A stretch of 64,000 nucleotides of DNA from contig OZ234496.1 in NCBI GenBank assembly GCA_965153455.1, forward strand, positions 1,178,001 to 1,242,000, given 5' to 3'. Below the pieces are notes generated by a model that saw only the letters and a list, made by a program, of their open reading frames with translations, made no database searches and was not told the DNA's origin. The first letter of the stretch is position 1. The number at the start of each line of letters is the position of its first letter. Below, piece after piece: positions 26,481 to 38,828 of this stretch. Position numbers and translations under genes: made by a program. The stretch is from Sphagnum compactum. Its lineage: Eukaryota; Bryophyta; Sphagnopsida; Sphagnales.

Positions 26481-28640
26481 CCCCCAGTTTATATTCCCCT
26501 GATTAATATCAAATTTCAGATGGGAATATAGAGATGTAGAGAACATACATTTTATCACCAAAATGAATCTATGGATGATTGATCTATCATATTTGGGAGA
26601 TTATCCTTTGGGAAAAGAAATGCAAAAGTCCCATGAAATTTTAATGTACATCATCATGTTGTGGTAAATGAAAAGTGTCATGAATTTTTTTCATTTCTTA
26701 ACACCACATTGGTTATGAGGAAAATAAAAGGGTGAAATGATGAACATGTTCTAGAACCTATCTAAACATTTTAGAAATTGTTATCAAACCAAAACCAATA
26801 GGAAAATGTTCCAACATGATTTGCAAAAATCTAAGGACTTTTTCCTCCAAAAAAAATGATCAAATATTTCCTTTTTCATATTTACTTTTCACATTTGTGC
26901 AAAATTTTAAACCCAAAAAAAAAAAAAAACAACTGGTTATGTCATGTGTATTTGAATGTTTTCAATCACATCGTCACATTTTGAAAGAATTACATTAAAT
27001 TTTTGTGTATGATGGGTGCCATAATCATTTTTGGAAGAAATAGTTCCATATTTAGTTTTGTGGATTATGGATTGGTAAAAAAGTCCCTTGGGGCAAGGTG
27101 CACATTTGAGGAGGTGGCAGCGAAAACAAAATGTCAAAAGATGAACGTGAATTTTTTACAACCAAATTAAGATGAATCATCTCACCTAGTTTCAAATTCC
27201 TTATTTCTTGATGTTTCTTGCAAATTCGGACTGTTTCTCCTCAAAAATATGGCAACTTTCGGGGAAACAAATTCCAAAAACACCATTTGTAAAATGTGCA
27301 CATGATTTTGTTTTGAGGTGGTGGTTCAAAAAAATTTGCCACAAATAAAATAAAATACCACCACACTGGAGGTGCTGTATTTATTATTCATAAATATAAG
27401 ATACCCTTGGAATACACTAAGAAATTTCTCAGAGTACTTTTACAAAATAAAAAATTTACCAAAAGCTCCAACTTATCCAGGTAAGACAAATGCCATTTAC
27501 AAATAATAAATATTTATTAATATTTATTAATTTCATATAAGTAAAATTATTTATTTAAATATAATTGTGGTAATTTCATATAACAGTTAATTCTATATGT
27601 AATTACCAAATGGCATTTGTCTTACCTGGATAAGTTACCTATATGAAATTTACTTACCAAATCTATAATTACAAAATAATTATTTATTTTCAAAAAATGA
27701 TTTTTTTAAAAAAAATTTGAAATTATTATTATTTTCATCATCTTTTATAATATTGTGATATGAGTAGTGAAATTATTCAGAATATAGGGCTATGATACTT
27801 ACAATGATTTTCAACATGTCAACTTCATATTTTCACAAAATTTCATTTCTCTATTTTGAGGATTATTTAATGACGAACCTGACCTTCGGGTAAGGTACTT
27901 GTGCTTTGCAGAAAGTACGCATAAGTTCCTTGAAGTTGTTTTCTGAACCACAAAGAGCATTCATTCAACAAAACTTTGTGAAAACATCTCATTACTAAAG
28001 CTGAACGGATGGTTTTCAATAATTCATCATTATTTATGTCAATGTCAAATTTAATTTAAATTAATACACATTTCATGGACATGAAAGATGCATGTTAATT
28101 TATTTTTTCATATCAATGTTGGTGAATAGGAAAAAAGAGTAAATTAGCTATAAAATGGAGGTAGTTATTAAAAAAGGTGAGAGATAGTTACTAAAAAAGT
28201 TAATAGGAAAAGGAAATAGTTATAGAGAAAGAAATGAAATAGTTAGGGTTGAATATGAAATAATTATTTCTGAAATTGTTTTTAGAGTGATCCATGGACA
28301 ACAAAGGATTCCCAAAAATCCCCCATATACCAGCTCCAATTACGCATCACTGGAATTTTGTGGATTTAAAACTTTGGCAAAAGTTTTTTTTTTAATCATT
28401 TTTTCAAATTTAAGCTAAAAACACGAAAAATTTCCAAAATAAATTGTTGTGCCTGTGCAAAAATTTGCCAAAGGAAAAAGATCACGTCTATGGGTAAAGA
28501 ACCATTGGTCAAGGAATCAGAAGCTTGGTCGGTTTGAACAGAAATACAAATCAAAGGACCAAAAGACTAAGGCTTAGAAAATGTAGTTTTGTAAAGGAAG
28601 GTGGTTTGTTTGTTTTGGTTGGTTATCGCATTGAGATCTC
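26480..28640 (+). repeat. Interspersed repeat family, copy 4 (longest, rearranged)
   Basis: Contains the 'gcaaattcggactgtttctc' landmark (27220), the 'aagacaaatgcc' block (27484), the 28018-28340 block shared with 5020-5340, and the 'ccaaaagactaaggcttag' block (28558) shared with copy 3. The order links segments seen separately in copies 2 and 3, so this copy shows more of the element's layout. A 29-bp inverted repeat interrupts it at 27470-27636. Confidence 0.55.
27470..27636. repeat. 29-bp inverted repeat with 109-bp AT-rich spacer
   Basis: The arm at 27470-27498 (AACTTATCCAGGTAAGACAA and nine more) is exactly complementary to 27608-27636. The arm sequence belongs to the interspersed repeat family (2570, 5570, 6595), so the structure looks like a head-to-head insertion or fold-back. 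Confidence 0.85.
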
Positions 28641-31136
28641 CCAAACCATAGTGCCTCTTGTTGCACTCTTGGTATTGTTGGAAAACCCTCAATGAGTAGG
28701 GGTGGCTCAAGTTGGTTTCATAATATTTTGACCTACATTGGAGAAGTTGTTGAATATTAAACAATTTTGCATTGAGAAGTCATTTAGATCCTCTAGAGAC
28801 TAGAACAGAATTTGGGTCTGCTCTTGGTGTTGTTGGAAAGCCCTCCACGAATAAGATTTAATGAAGGTGATCTTGATATTTTTAGACCTAAGGCATATGA
28901 GACATTGATCTTTGAATAGTTTTTGTTGTTGAAAATTCAATTAAATTACTAATTATTGGCTACTGAGTTCACACTTGGGCCAATAGCATGTGGTACACTA
29001 TTCAATTGAATTAAGCAAAAACCATATTCTTATCAAACTAGAGCTTTGCATTGTTATGCATTATGAATGATGATCAACTAATGGGAAAATTCTGTGAAAA
29101 TTAAGTTCCTTTTGAACGAAAATATTGAATGACATTGCATGCAACTTGAATGGAATTGCATTTCAATTCTTAAATTGAATTCAAATACATTGAATTCAAT
29201 TGAATTCAAGTTCAATTGGATTCATATTATCCATTTTGAATTAAATTCTAATCTACTTGAAGAATAATAGAATGCAATTTGATGCAAAAGATAATTAAAA
29301 TCTGCTTGTGACTAAGGTAGAATCATCCATCACCAAGCATGTACCTATCATTGAACACTTTCCAAATTTTTTTTTCAATCTCTAACCAAATTGAACTATT
29401 TTTGTGTCATTGGACAAGCAAACTAAAGGGTTACAAATGAAGAGTTACAAATGTTCTTTGAGCATCATAAGTAAAAGAGTAATGAAGAAAACACAAGAAG
29501 AAGAAGAGTACTAAGGTAGATAGGTCGGTGAGTGAACATTTAAAAATTCAAAGGACATCAAATCCTCACACATTGTTCTTCTACTTCCAAAGCTCAAAGT
29601 GGAGGCTACAAATGTTCTTTGAGCTTCAGAAACAAAAAAACAATGTGTGAAGAAACGACCTCCTTTGAGTTCTTAAATGTCCACTCATTGGCCTATGTAC
29701 CCTCTGTTGTTGGGAAAAAAGAAATCTGATTTTTTTTTTTCAAAAAGACAACTTTTCAAGTAAATTGGTTAAACAAAATTCTAATTTGAAATTGTCATTC
29801 AGAAGAACAAGGACAAATTGCTTTTCCAGGAGTTAGAAGGATTTATTAGACCCCTTCGAATGACAAAAAAATAAAATGGCTCTCACTCCACCCCAAGAAA
29901 AAGAAATTCTGAACCAAAAACATGACAAACTTCATTGCAAGACATGACAAACTTTATCCTTGGATCTCAAAATTATGAGGTCCAATCATATAATATTCAG
30001 AGAGGCGAAAGAATTTGAAATTTTGATATTCAAGTAGGATATTAGAGCCGTACCCAGATATGGATATGAGCGTGGGGCGTTTAGGTTTAAGCTGTTAGAA
30101 GAAAGGGGGAAAAAAAAATGGCTGCCACCCCTATGAACTTTTGGACTTGTAATTTTATGTTGATGTATTTTGTTATTTGAAATGCTTGGATACCTGATGG
30201 ATATTAACGTTAGCAAATATCCGTTCATATTGAAATCTGACATGAGATGGAAAATAAAATATTATATCCTTATAGGATATTAGGGATGAAACAAATAAAA
30301 ATAATCACCAGAACTGGTGGATAACAAATTGACGGATAACCAAAACCAAAACTGAAAAAAAATTATATCTGCCCAACACTGGTTATGTCACGACTAAAAA
30401 ATTTGGTGAAGTTCACACCACAAAGACATAGAACTCAGAAACTACAGGTTTATTATTTTCTCCACATGTGGATCAACGATAAACTTCAACGAATCCACAG
30501 TAATTATTCATTTTGAATGAGTTGGTTTTGATCACAGTACCCTACACAAATTTGGTGCATAGCAAGAGCTATACATATCACCCTCCTACACATTTCATCC
30601 ATATTTTAATATGGTAACTAGTGAATTTCATGTAGTGTGACGGAGATGCTCTTTTTTGTCCGAATAAAAGCAATAGCATTACTTTTTTAAATTGCCAGCA
30701 TCTCCCAAAATTTACACTCCTCTCCTAAGTCTTCTTAGTTTTGACCAACATCATTATGAAGGGTCAGCTTCCAGAAGAATCTAGAAAGGTGAAGCCTACT
30801 CATCCACTCCTTGGACAGCAACAACAAAAAACAAACTTCATCCATATTTTTCCGTCACATTTATATGGTCTAATTACACTTTTGTTCATCACTTTTGCAG
30901 GGCAAACTGGGTTTAGTTAATGATCAGTCTCGATGCTTTGAAGGGTTCAGGACTCTTAAGTAGAGCTGCAGCTGAGACTGGTTCTTTTGAGCAAAAAGTA
31001 CATTAAGCCTTTTTGACTCCAGTGCAGAAGAAGCTGATTGATTTTTATTTTTTTTGTTGGCCCTACTTTTCCGGGTAGAGACATTGTGATTCACCCAGAA
31101 AGAAATGGGCCAAAGTTTGGTATCTCTACATTCTAA

Positions 31137-31509
31137 GAGCATCCCCACCAGTGCTCAGTATGTTACTCGACACAGTAAAATTTATTGCAGAATCGTCAAA
31201 ATGTGCCAGTTTAGCTCAGGAAATTGGTTTTTCTCCACCAAATTCATGCAGCTTGCCGTGGCTGGTAAATGGCGCAACACACTTGTGCCCCTCCAAAACA
31301 AAGTGTAATAAATTGGACTTGACTGCGGCTCAGTATTTCCCATTGGTCGATCGTAATGATTGGTCCAGGTGGTAAGTTGCTATTAGTAGTGCCCACCAAA
31401 TTCATGCAGTTCCAGTTTTATTGGTGGGGTTGCCAAAAAACATCCAGCTAAACTTAGAGATTTAATTATATTTTCCAGAGTGACATACTGAGCACCGGTG
31501 GAGATGCTC
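31137..31509. mobile_element. PIF/Harbinger-like MITE in the PLP-C promoter
   Basis: 373-bp insert with terminal inverted repeats GAGCATCCCCACCAGTGCTC at the left and a matching complement at the right (two mismatches over this span, and similarity continues inward to about 34 bp). It is flanked by TAA at 31134-31136 and 31510-31512, matching the 3-bp TWA duplication of the PIF/Harbinger superfamily. The same site in unit 1 (about 17815) is empty: 'acattctatggtcatgtgga' against 'acattctaa...taaggtcatgtgga'. It ends about 340 bp before the PLP-C start. Confidence 0.8.
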
Positions 31510-31847
31510 TAAGGTCATGTGGAGTGCACACTATAGGAACATATGGAGCATATCTGAAGGATCCAGTTAGGCTTCACTATGCTAATCAACATGTGCTTTC
31601 AATTTACTCTGTTGAAAATTTATCATCCTTATGGATGTCATTTAAAAGGGCAGAGCCATTATTATGTGACGAGCGGCTTGTTGAGTTAGTTTCGTACTTA
31701 TGCCATGCTCTTTTGCTAGTTTCACAAGCTTGCCCACTTCTTATTCGTGTGCTTCGTTTCTACACGTTTCGAACCAAGCTACAAGCTCGTCTAGCAATGT
31801 AGAAGAAGACGTCGGAAATTTCCGTAAAGGCGAAAACTTCCGAGAGA

Positions 31848-34800
31848 ATGAATAGCGGCAAGAAAGTGAAAGATGAGGCGGACAAGCTGAGAATCCTCAG
31901 TATTGATGGAGGCGGGGTGCGAGGTGTTATACCTGCCACCATTCTCAAATATCTTGAAAAAGAACTACAGGTAAAATAATTCTGGCCGCGCGCGGCCATC
32001 TAGCTCAGAAATAATGCAGAGTGGTGTTCATCCACCAACGCTTCCAAAATCACTGGCAATTGGCGTGTCCGAATCATAATCTGACTTCAGGATTCGCATC
32101 GCTGCAACATGTTACTTGAAGATATTTCAGTTTGTAGATATGCTACAATATTTCTATTATGCTTGAAGGCTAATAATTTGATTGTTTCTAGCATACTAAT
32201 AGTTAAGGCAAAGCAGTTGTGGGTTCAGATTCCATTATGCGTGCAAAGCTTCTAGATGATGTCACGCATAGCTAGCTGTAGAGAAGTATGAAATTCCTGG
32301 AAGTTCTTTGAGCAAGAAATTGGGAAAAAACATTGCATCACATCACTAGTTCTTATTGACGTTATGGAAGGCACTACCTCTGAATTAATTCATGCTCGGC
32401 AATAGTGGGGTGTTCGAAACACCCATGAAGTCATGCTAACATTGGCACTTGGCAGGTCTACAAGGAGATGTCTTTCTTCTTTTGTGTGTCATAAATTGCG
32501 AAGTGTTTTTTTGAGGAAGCTGACAGGGATCTGGTATGAACGGGTTGTTGGCGCGCATGGTTGGGAATCTAGCGAATTGATAAAAGTAAAGACAGAAGAC
32601 TGGCGGAATACTTTGATTTGATCGTAGGAACCAGCACTGGAGGTCTCCTCACAGCCATGATCACCACCACACCGCCAGGAGACGATCCCAAAAAACTCCC
32701 TCTCAGTGCAGAACAAGTCCTCCAGTTTTATAAGGATTACGCTGCCACGGTCTTCCCTCCATCCGTGTAAATTCCTCCATCGCAGACTCACCTCTAACTC
32801 ATTTTCAGCAAGCATCAGGTCAAATTTTAGTCTTAAGATTTCAGGATTCATCCTGAGAAAGTGGAGAAGTGGGTTCAGTGGCTCTCCAATATGCAGAAAG
32901 TTTGCGGGCCTTCCAAGTACTTAGGGCAAGAAATTGGCAACCCAAGTTGCACTCTGATTATGGCTGCTAGAAGATATCCATATGGCCAAATCCACAAGTG
33001 TGTACTTCCCCAGTGGGATTGAAGATCAGAAACTGTTATAAGCTTTTATACATGTATAGATGTGTGTGCACCAAGATTAACAGCCACTAGCCTCCTTCCA
33101 TCATTTTCTCAACTAGTATAGTTCACAGAATTCTCAATATGCTATTTGAGGGCATGTGATTGCAGGCTGCCCGGTGAAGAGTTTCTGAAGACCTGCAAAG
33201 ATCTGTTCCGGCCCAGGTACAATCCCGAAAACCTGGATGAGCCGCTTGAAACATACTGCGGTAATCGGACACTGTCTGAAGCTCTTACGAATGTCATCAT
33301 CCCATCTTTTGACATCGAGCGCCAGCAACCAGTTTTCTTCTCCTCATGGGAGGTGCTATCGTACTATCTCTCCTTCTCATACTCTTCAGACAGCCTTGTG
33401 CTCCCAGTACGATCATGACATGTTCCAGATGTTTCAATTTGCAGGGAAGAAGTCTTGGGGCTGTCAGTTGTTACGGAAGAGGATGATACATATTGCTGGG
33501 TCCCAGCCGAATTATGTCACAGAACCTTCACGTGCAGTAGTAGCTATGTGCAAAGTGACAAGTCGTGAATGTGTAGATTTGTTGAATAGAGAGAGTTTTC
33601 CTGTGTTGATGCACAATCTGAGATGCCACCCAAGATCAATCATCATCAGATTGTTCACCCAACTGATGACAACTGATGACAAGAAGAAGAAGAAAGAGGA
33701 GAAGAAGGATCACACAAAGAAAGATCCTCAGACCCAAGCTGTCGGCGAGATACTACAGTTCAACATGATTGATGGAGGAATAGCTGTCAACAATCCGGTT
33801 GGTTTCTCTTCAGGCCTATTTTCTTCAACTTTTTATGATTTCAAGTCAATTTTCAAAACATATATAAGCACCAATTGTCACAATCTGGGATATCTAGTTA
33901 GGTCCTGAGCTTTGGGATCGATCTAGATTGTTTTCTCTTGTGCTGAGATACACCCTTCGTTCACGATTTCTGTTCAGAATTGCTTCTCTTGTTCAAGATT
34001 CCTTTGATCATCATCTAGTGCAATAAGACTAGTAAAGCTTGAAGCTTTAGAACTGCTCAATTTCTCAAGCTCACGTACTCCTCCTAATCGGTAGTTTGGG
34101 CCAATTTGGTGCCAGACGTATGTGGGTATCACCCAAGCAATGAAGCATTTTTCAAGTGGCAATCCTGTAAAAGAAATGGCTTATCAGGTGTGCATTTTGT
34201 CCTTCCTTGAGTGAACACATCCTCTTTCCTTTTTTGAGACTTGATTGTCTTCAAATTTCAGTGATTCATGGAGCTAGTTTAGGTAGGAAAACTCTAGGTT
34301 TCATAAGTTGTATCTGTCACTTGGAGAGTTTCAAATTGGAATCAGTTTAGTCCATTCTCATGGAAAGAGGCATCGAATTGTGTTGATTCAAGTTTGTGTC
34401 TTTTGAACAAAGTTTTTCTTTTCCAACATCATATTCTCAAGAAGAGTTTCAATATCTTCTCCATCAATTTGCATAAATCTCATTTCTCTTCAATTGAATC
34501 TTAATCCAATTATTGAATTGAATGTAGTTGAATTGAGTATTTCAGTGATGTTGGTCGATATTTTCATTCAAAATGAAATTTAATTTTCACGTTGAAATCA
34601 ATTCTTTTTTTTTCGTTAATTGAACAGTAGTTCCTCACTAGTAATGTGCAATAACAGGGAGTGCAAGTGTGATTATGGGACCTCTGACAAGTGCTGCATA
34701 TGTAGTTCATTACACCAGTCTGACAGCTTATTAAGCTAGTCACTGTTGTGGTAGCTTTGACATGTCTTTGCTTTTCCCACAGAACTTCAGCAATTTTTTG

Positions 34801-35953
34801 GTACTATCACTGGGAACAGGGCAGCATCGAACGAGGTACTTGGCAAAGGATGCAGCAAAGTGGGGTGTGATAAACTGGCTGCGGCACAATCGTGATGTAC
34901 CCTTGTTTAGCTGTCTGGAAAATGCAAGTGCAGATATGGTGGACTATAACCTCTCCATGATGTTCAACGCTCATAAATCTAATCACAATTATCTTCGAAT
35001 CCAGGTACCACTAGTCCAGCTTTTGATTTGTGTGTTCAACTCTTGTATCTCTCACTAGTGTATGTGTGTGGGTTTCCTTCTGCTCAAGCTTATTCAGTCA
35101 TTTGTGTTTGCTTATAAGCTGCACTGAGCTCATGTTGACTTGCACAGACCAACATCTCACCTGAATTGTCGAAACTTGATGACTCCAAAAACTTGGAGAA
35201 ACTAATGTGCATTGGAGTGAAACTCCTCACTGAACAAAATGTCTTCAAATTCACATCTAAAACTTGGGAGATTGTTACGACCCGCACTCCTGAAAAAATC
35301 AAAGACGAACTTGACAGGTACAATGAACATGAACACAACACATCTCATGGATTTGTTTTGTTTCTAAGCTCCAAACAAATATTTTGAGAACCTTGGCTAG
35401 CCTACCAGTCTAGTTTGAATTTCTCCATGACCTTTGGGAACAGCATTTTTGATCTCACTGCTGAAATTTTTGCCCAAAAGCCTTTTATTACAAATGAAAA
35501 CTGTGAAAATGAAGTGATTTTTGGGAGTTGCCAAAACTCCCAAAAGAGAACTAAAAATTTCTATATTCCTACATTTTGTTGCAGTAACTTGCAACCAAAA
35601 ATATTTGTAAAAAGGATGATTAAAATTTTCTACTTTCATATATGATCTATGGCTAGATTTTGGTAAATTTTACTATTGACGATCGCCACTTTAGTAGCTG
35701 AATCTTCCTATGGAAGCTCACCACTTTGATTGACTGCATCACAAAATTGGTAAAAAAACACACTGCTTCAAGGAATCTCTTGCCCTATGTGAAGAAACAC
35801 ACACACAGTTTTATGCGCTTGTTGGTAGACATGAAGTCATTTTGATCTTTCTCTATTGATGTTGAGTTGATCAACCTTGTTTGAATACTCGTGGACAGAT
35901 TTGCTATGCGGCTATCCAATCTGCGGAAAATGCGTCCTCCTATAATTCTTTAA
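31848..35953 (+). CDS. PLP-C: patatin-like phospholipase paralogue with altered N-terminus and internal replacement
   Basis: Close paralogue of PLP-B. Clear exons are 31848-31970, 32573-32766, 33166-33352, 34116-34187, 34783-35004, 35148-35317 and 35899-35953, plus a DGG exon ending at 33797 whose start is unresolved. It keeps DGGGVRG (20-26), GTSTG (60-64), [17 protein letters not shown] and FAMRLS. The ATG at 31799, in the position of the PLP-B start, is followed directly by TAG, so I use the next in-frame [17 protein letters not shown]. The conserved [16 protein letters not shown] block is absent. Instead a Lys/Glu-rich stretch ([14 protein letters not shown]) precedes the DGG motif. All other splice sites and frames are intact. 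It may be a diverged functional enzyme or an early pseudogene; loss of a core block favours impaired activity. Confidence 0.75.
32845..32997 (+). other. Candidate optional exon of PLP-C
   Basis: Counterpart of 19261-19413: TTTCAG acceptor, 153 nt open in phase, ending ACAA|GTGTGT, with a nested 72-nt alternative ending at 32916 (CCAA|GTACTT, a better donor). It encodes [18 protein letters not shown] and more. Confidence 0.35.
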
Positions 35954-36931
35954 CAAGGCAGGAAAAGAAAGAGGAAATCAAATGCCTGGAGACAATACAC
36001 TTGCAGCAAAAGAACATGTGGCTTGAACAAATGTAAAAATGGATTTCATTTGGCATGTCACATCTGGATTTCGGCTTAAGGCAAGAGAAGGGTTGTAAGC
36101 AGAATGATGTCATCTTTGCAACGGATGGTGAGTTGAAGGTGATGAATGCTGCAATGAAGGATAAAGAGTTATGGCTCGTGTGGTATTTTGGCAATTTGTG
36201 TCGTTTTGTAGGTGTGTGAGTTGGTGCTTTTGACAAGCTGGGAGAGTGGGAACAACATTGTTGAGTTGTGAAACATATCTTGATTACAAACAAAATTGTG
36301 TGGCGTGGAGTGTGAATGGTGTTTGCATAAACATGAGTAAAAGGGAAAACTAGTGAACTTGAGGGATATGGTTTTCCCAAGGGAGACTATTGTTCTTATG
36401 ACTTTGCTTTTAGATAGATTCTTGAAGTAAGTAGCGTGCATTCTATCAAGTTGGCAATTGGAACTTTCTTTTTGTGTCATGTTCTTAGCTCATCTAGAAC
36501 GACATGTACCAAATTGAAATAAAATGAAAACTTGGTGGTGAGGAGGATATGACAACATCAATGTGAGGGCCAATGTGAGGAGTGAAGAAACGCTGAATAG
36601 GGAGGAGGCAAACAAAACCCCATCACCAATGTGAGGAATGACATGTGCGGAAGGAAATTCATGAGTCTTTTAGTTTGAGGAAAATTGCACTGATAAGACA
36701 TTTGTGTGTGTTTCCTTGAGTGTCAGCAAGTGTCAACTTTTTGTTTTGAGTAGAATATTCACAACTTACTTTACATCAAAGTGAAAAATTAGGTCAAACT
36801 TGTTAAATAACCTTCAAATATGTGCTCCCAAATGAAATTTTATGAATGTTGAAAACACTACCGTATCCAACAAAGACTATTGTGATTTTTGTGTGAAAAA
36901 ACCTACTATTTTCTTGAGAGTTAATTGTTGA

Positions 36932-38828
36932 CACTACACCAAAACATGGTGTATATATTATTTCACATATGACTAATAATATATGACATTCGTCATTACA
37001 TGACTATATAATAAAATTCAACTTATGGCTTTTGCCATTAGTAATATTGTATTTCTTAATCAGATTCAGGAACAAACTGTCAAATAATTAATTTAATTTA
37101 TAAATCTTAACTTTGACACTTGGTTTTTGAATTCTGAAATTTTCAATAGGTAATGATCAAAAAAAATAACAAACACATTCCCAATAAGCTTGTGAGACAA
37201 GCTAGTGTATCTATGCTATCTTAGTCTAAAGTTCTTGAACTTGAAGGTAGGTTTGCAGTTCAAAAATCACAATTGAAATCTGTAGATTCTTAATTTTATA
37301 AAAAATTGGGCACAAGTAATTGATTTTGTTCAAAAATTCAGCAAAATGAAAAATAATTTAATTATGCCGAAATCATTCAAGTACTATTGTAGTATTTTAT
37401 CTCATTTGTCATGTGACTTTTATAATTATGTAGTCAAAAAATAATGATTTTTATTATTACAACCACAAAATACAATTAAATAATAGATATCCATTGGTTT
37501 AAGAAATGTGGACATGTGTTTAATAATAATAAAAATCACATGGACAATCTAGTTAGACCTATTTATTAACTTAGGTAGGTAGGTAAATAAGCTTAGGTAG
37601 GTAGGTAGGCCTAGAAGGAGAGATAGATAGGCTTAAGCTAAATTAATAAGATAAGCTTATGTGAATAAGATCTTATTTAATTTGTTGGTCATAAGTTTTT
37701 TTGATTAGCTCATGCCCAGTGGTATTTGGACTTTGAATATTTTTAGTGTATGTATTATGTGTAAATTATTTTTTCATCTAATTACATAATTTGTAAAGTT
37801 GAACTTATTGACAAAGGATATGGGATAATTTTATAAAATATAAATATTACAACATTATCCCACATCATTTGTCATATACAAAAATAACCTATTTATTTAT
37901 TCATTTTCCAACCACCTATTACCCAACCTACTAAGCTTAACCTAAGCATAAAAATAAAATAATATATGTAGGTAGGTATAAAAATGTAGCCTACCCACCT
38001 TACCCTACCCTATAACATACTTACCTAGATAGCCTAATTAGCTACCTATTTAACATAGGTTATGTAGATAGGTGGTTAGGCAAGTAACAAAATTAAACAT
38101 AATGTAATAACATAATGGAAAATAATTCATTCAAAAGATCCTTTCTATGAAAAAGTGAAAGTGACCACAAAAAGGATTGCAATCCTTTGTCATCATTGCT
38201 TCAATTTAATTGTGATCATACCCAAGTAGGTAGGTAGGTAGCCTAGGCTAGGTAAATAAATTAACATAAGCAAGTTGCCATGTAACTTAAACTAAATAGG
38301 TTAAGTAAGTAAGTAGGTGGGTAAGTAAGCATAATTAAATAAGTAGGAGAGAAGGTTAAATAGGTTGCGAGCTAAACAAGTAGGTGGGCAAGTGGGTAGG
38401 TAAGAATAAATAGATAAGTAGGTAGCCTAGGTAGGCTTACAGACCTATTATTAGTCCCAACCTATGTATATATCCCTAGATATATACCTTTACACAATAT
38501 ATTTTAATATATCCTTAATAAACCTTAATGTACATCTAAGGACTATAGGTACATGACATTGTGACAATATTTGGTTATCTTTGTAACGAATGTGATATGT
38601 GACGAGCTAAATGATTGAGGAATCACTCATAATTTATCCACTTGGAAGGATTAGTTATCATTAATTGCATCCTACATTGTAAATATGACCAATGGAAGAA
38701 ATTACTGTAGTCATATAATAACAATAATTATTAGAAGGCATTTTACATGTCATATACAACTACGTAAATAGTATTATGCATTAATAAAAAAAATGGTCAA
38801 GTTATGAATACCATGTTTTGACGTAGTG
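36932..38828. mobile_element. CACTA-superfamily non-autonomous element with TGA target duplication
   Basis: Termini are CACTACACCAAAACATGGT at 36932 and the complement of CACTACGTCAAAACATGGT ending at 38828 (two mismatches). The direct 3-bp duplication TGA (36929-36931 and 38829-38831) is the size expected for CACTA elements. Unit 1 supplies the empty site near 22820 ('gagagttgtgtgttgaaaag'). The 1897-bp interior has no transposase frame. It is AT-rich and carries TAGG tetranucleotide clusters in both orientations. Confidence 0.85.
37565..38440. repeat. Clustered TAGG/CCTA tetranucleotide repeats inside the CACTA element
   Basis: Clusters at 37572-37612, 37966-38090, 38225-38260 and 38300-38440 of TAGGTAGGTA-type runs, with CCTACCC-type complement near 37990-38015. 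The same satellite theme occurs in the CACTA-like element at 13238-14496. Confidence 0.75.

Noticed and set aside
33237-33908. A 223-codon frame treated as one gene
   Set aside because: Its first part is an out-of-frame reading of the PLP-C exon at 33166-33352 and its last part is the DGG exon plus intron. It is composite, not a separate gene.
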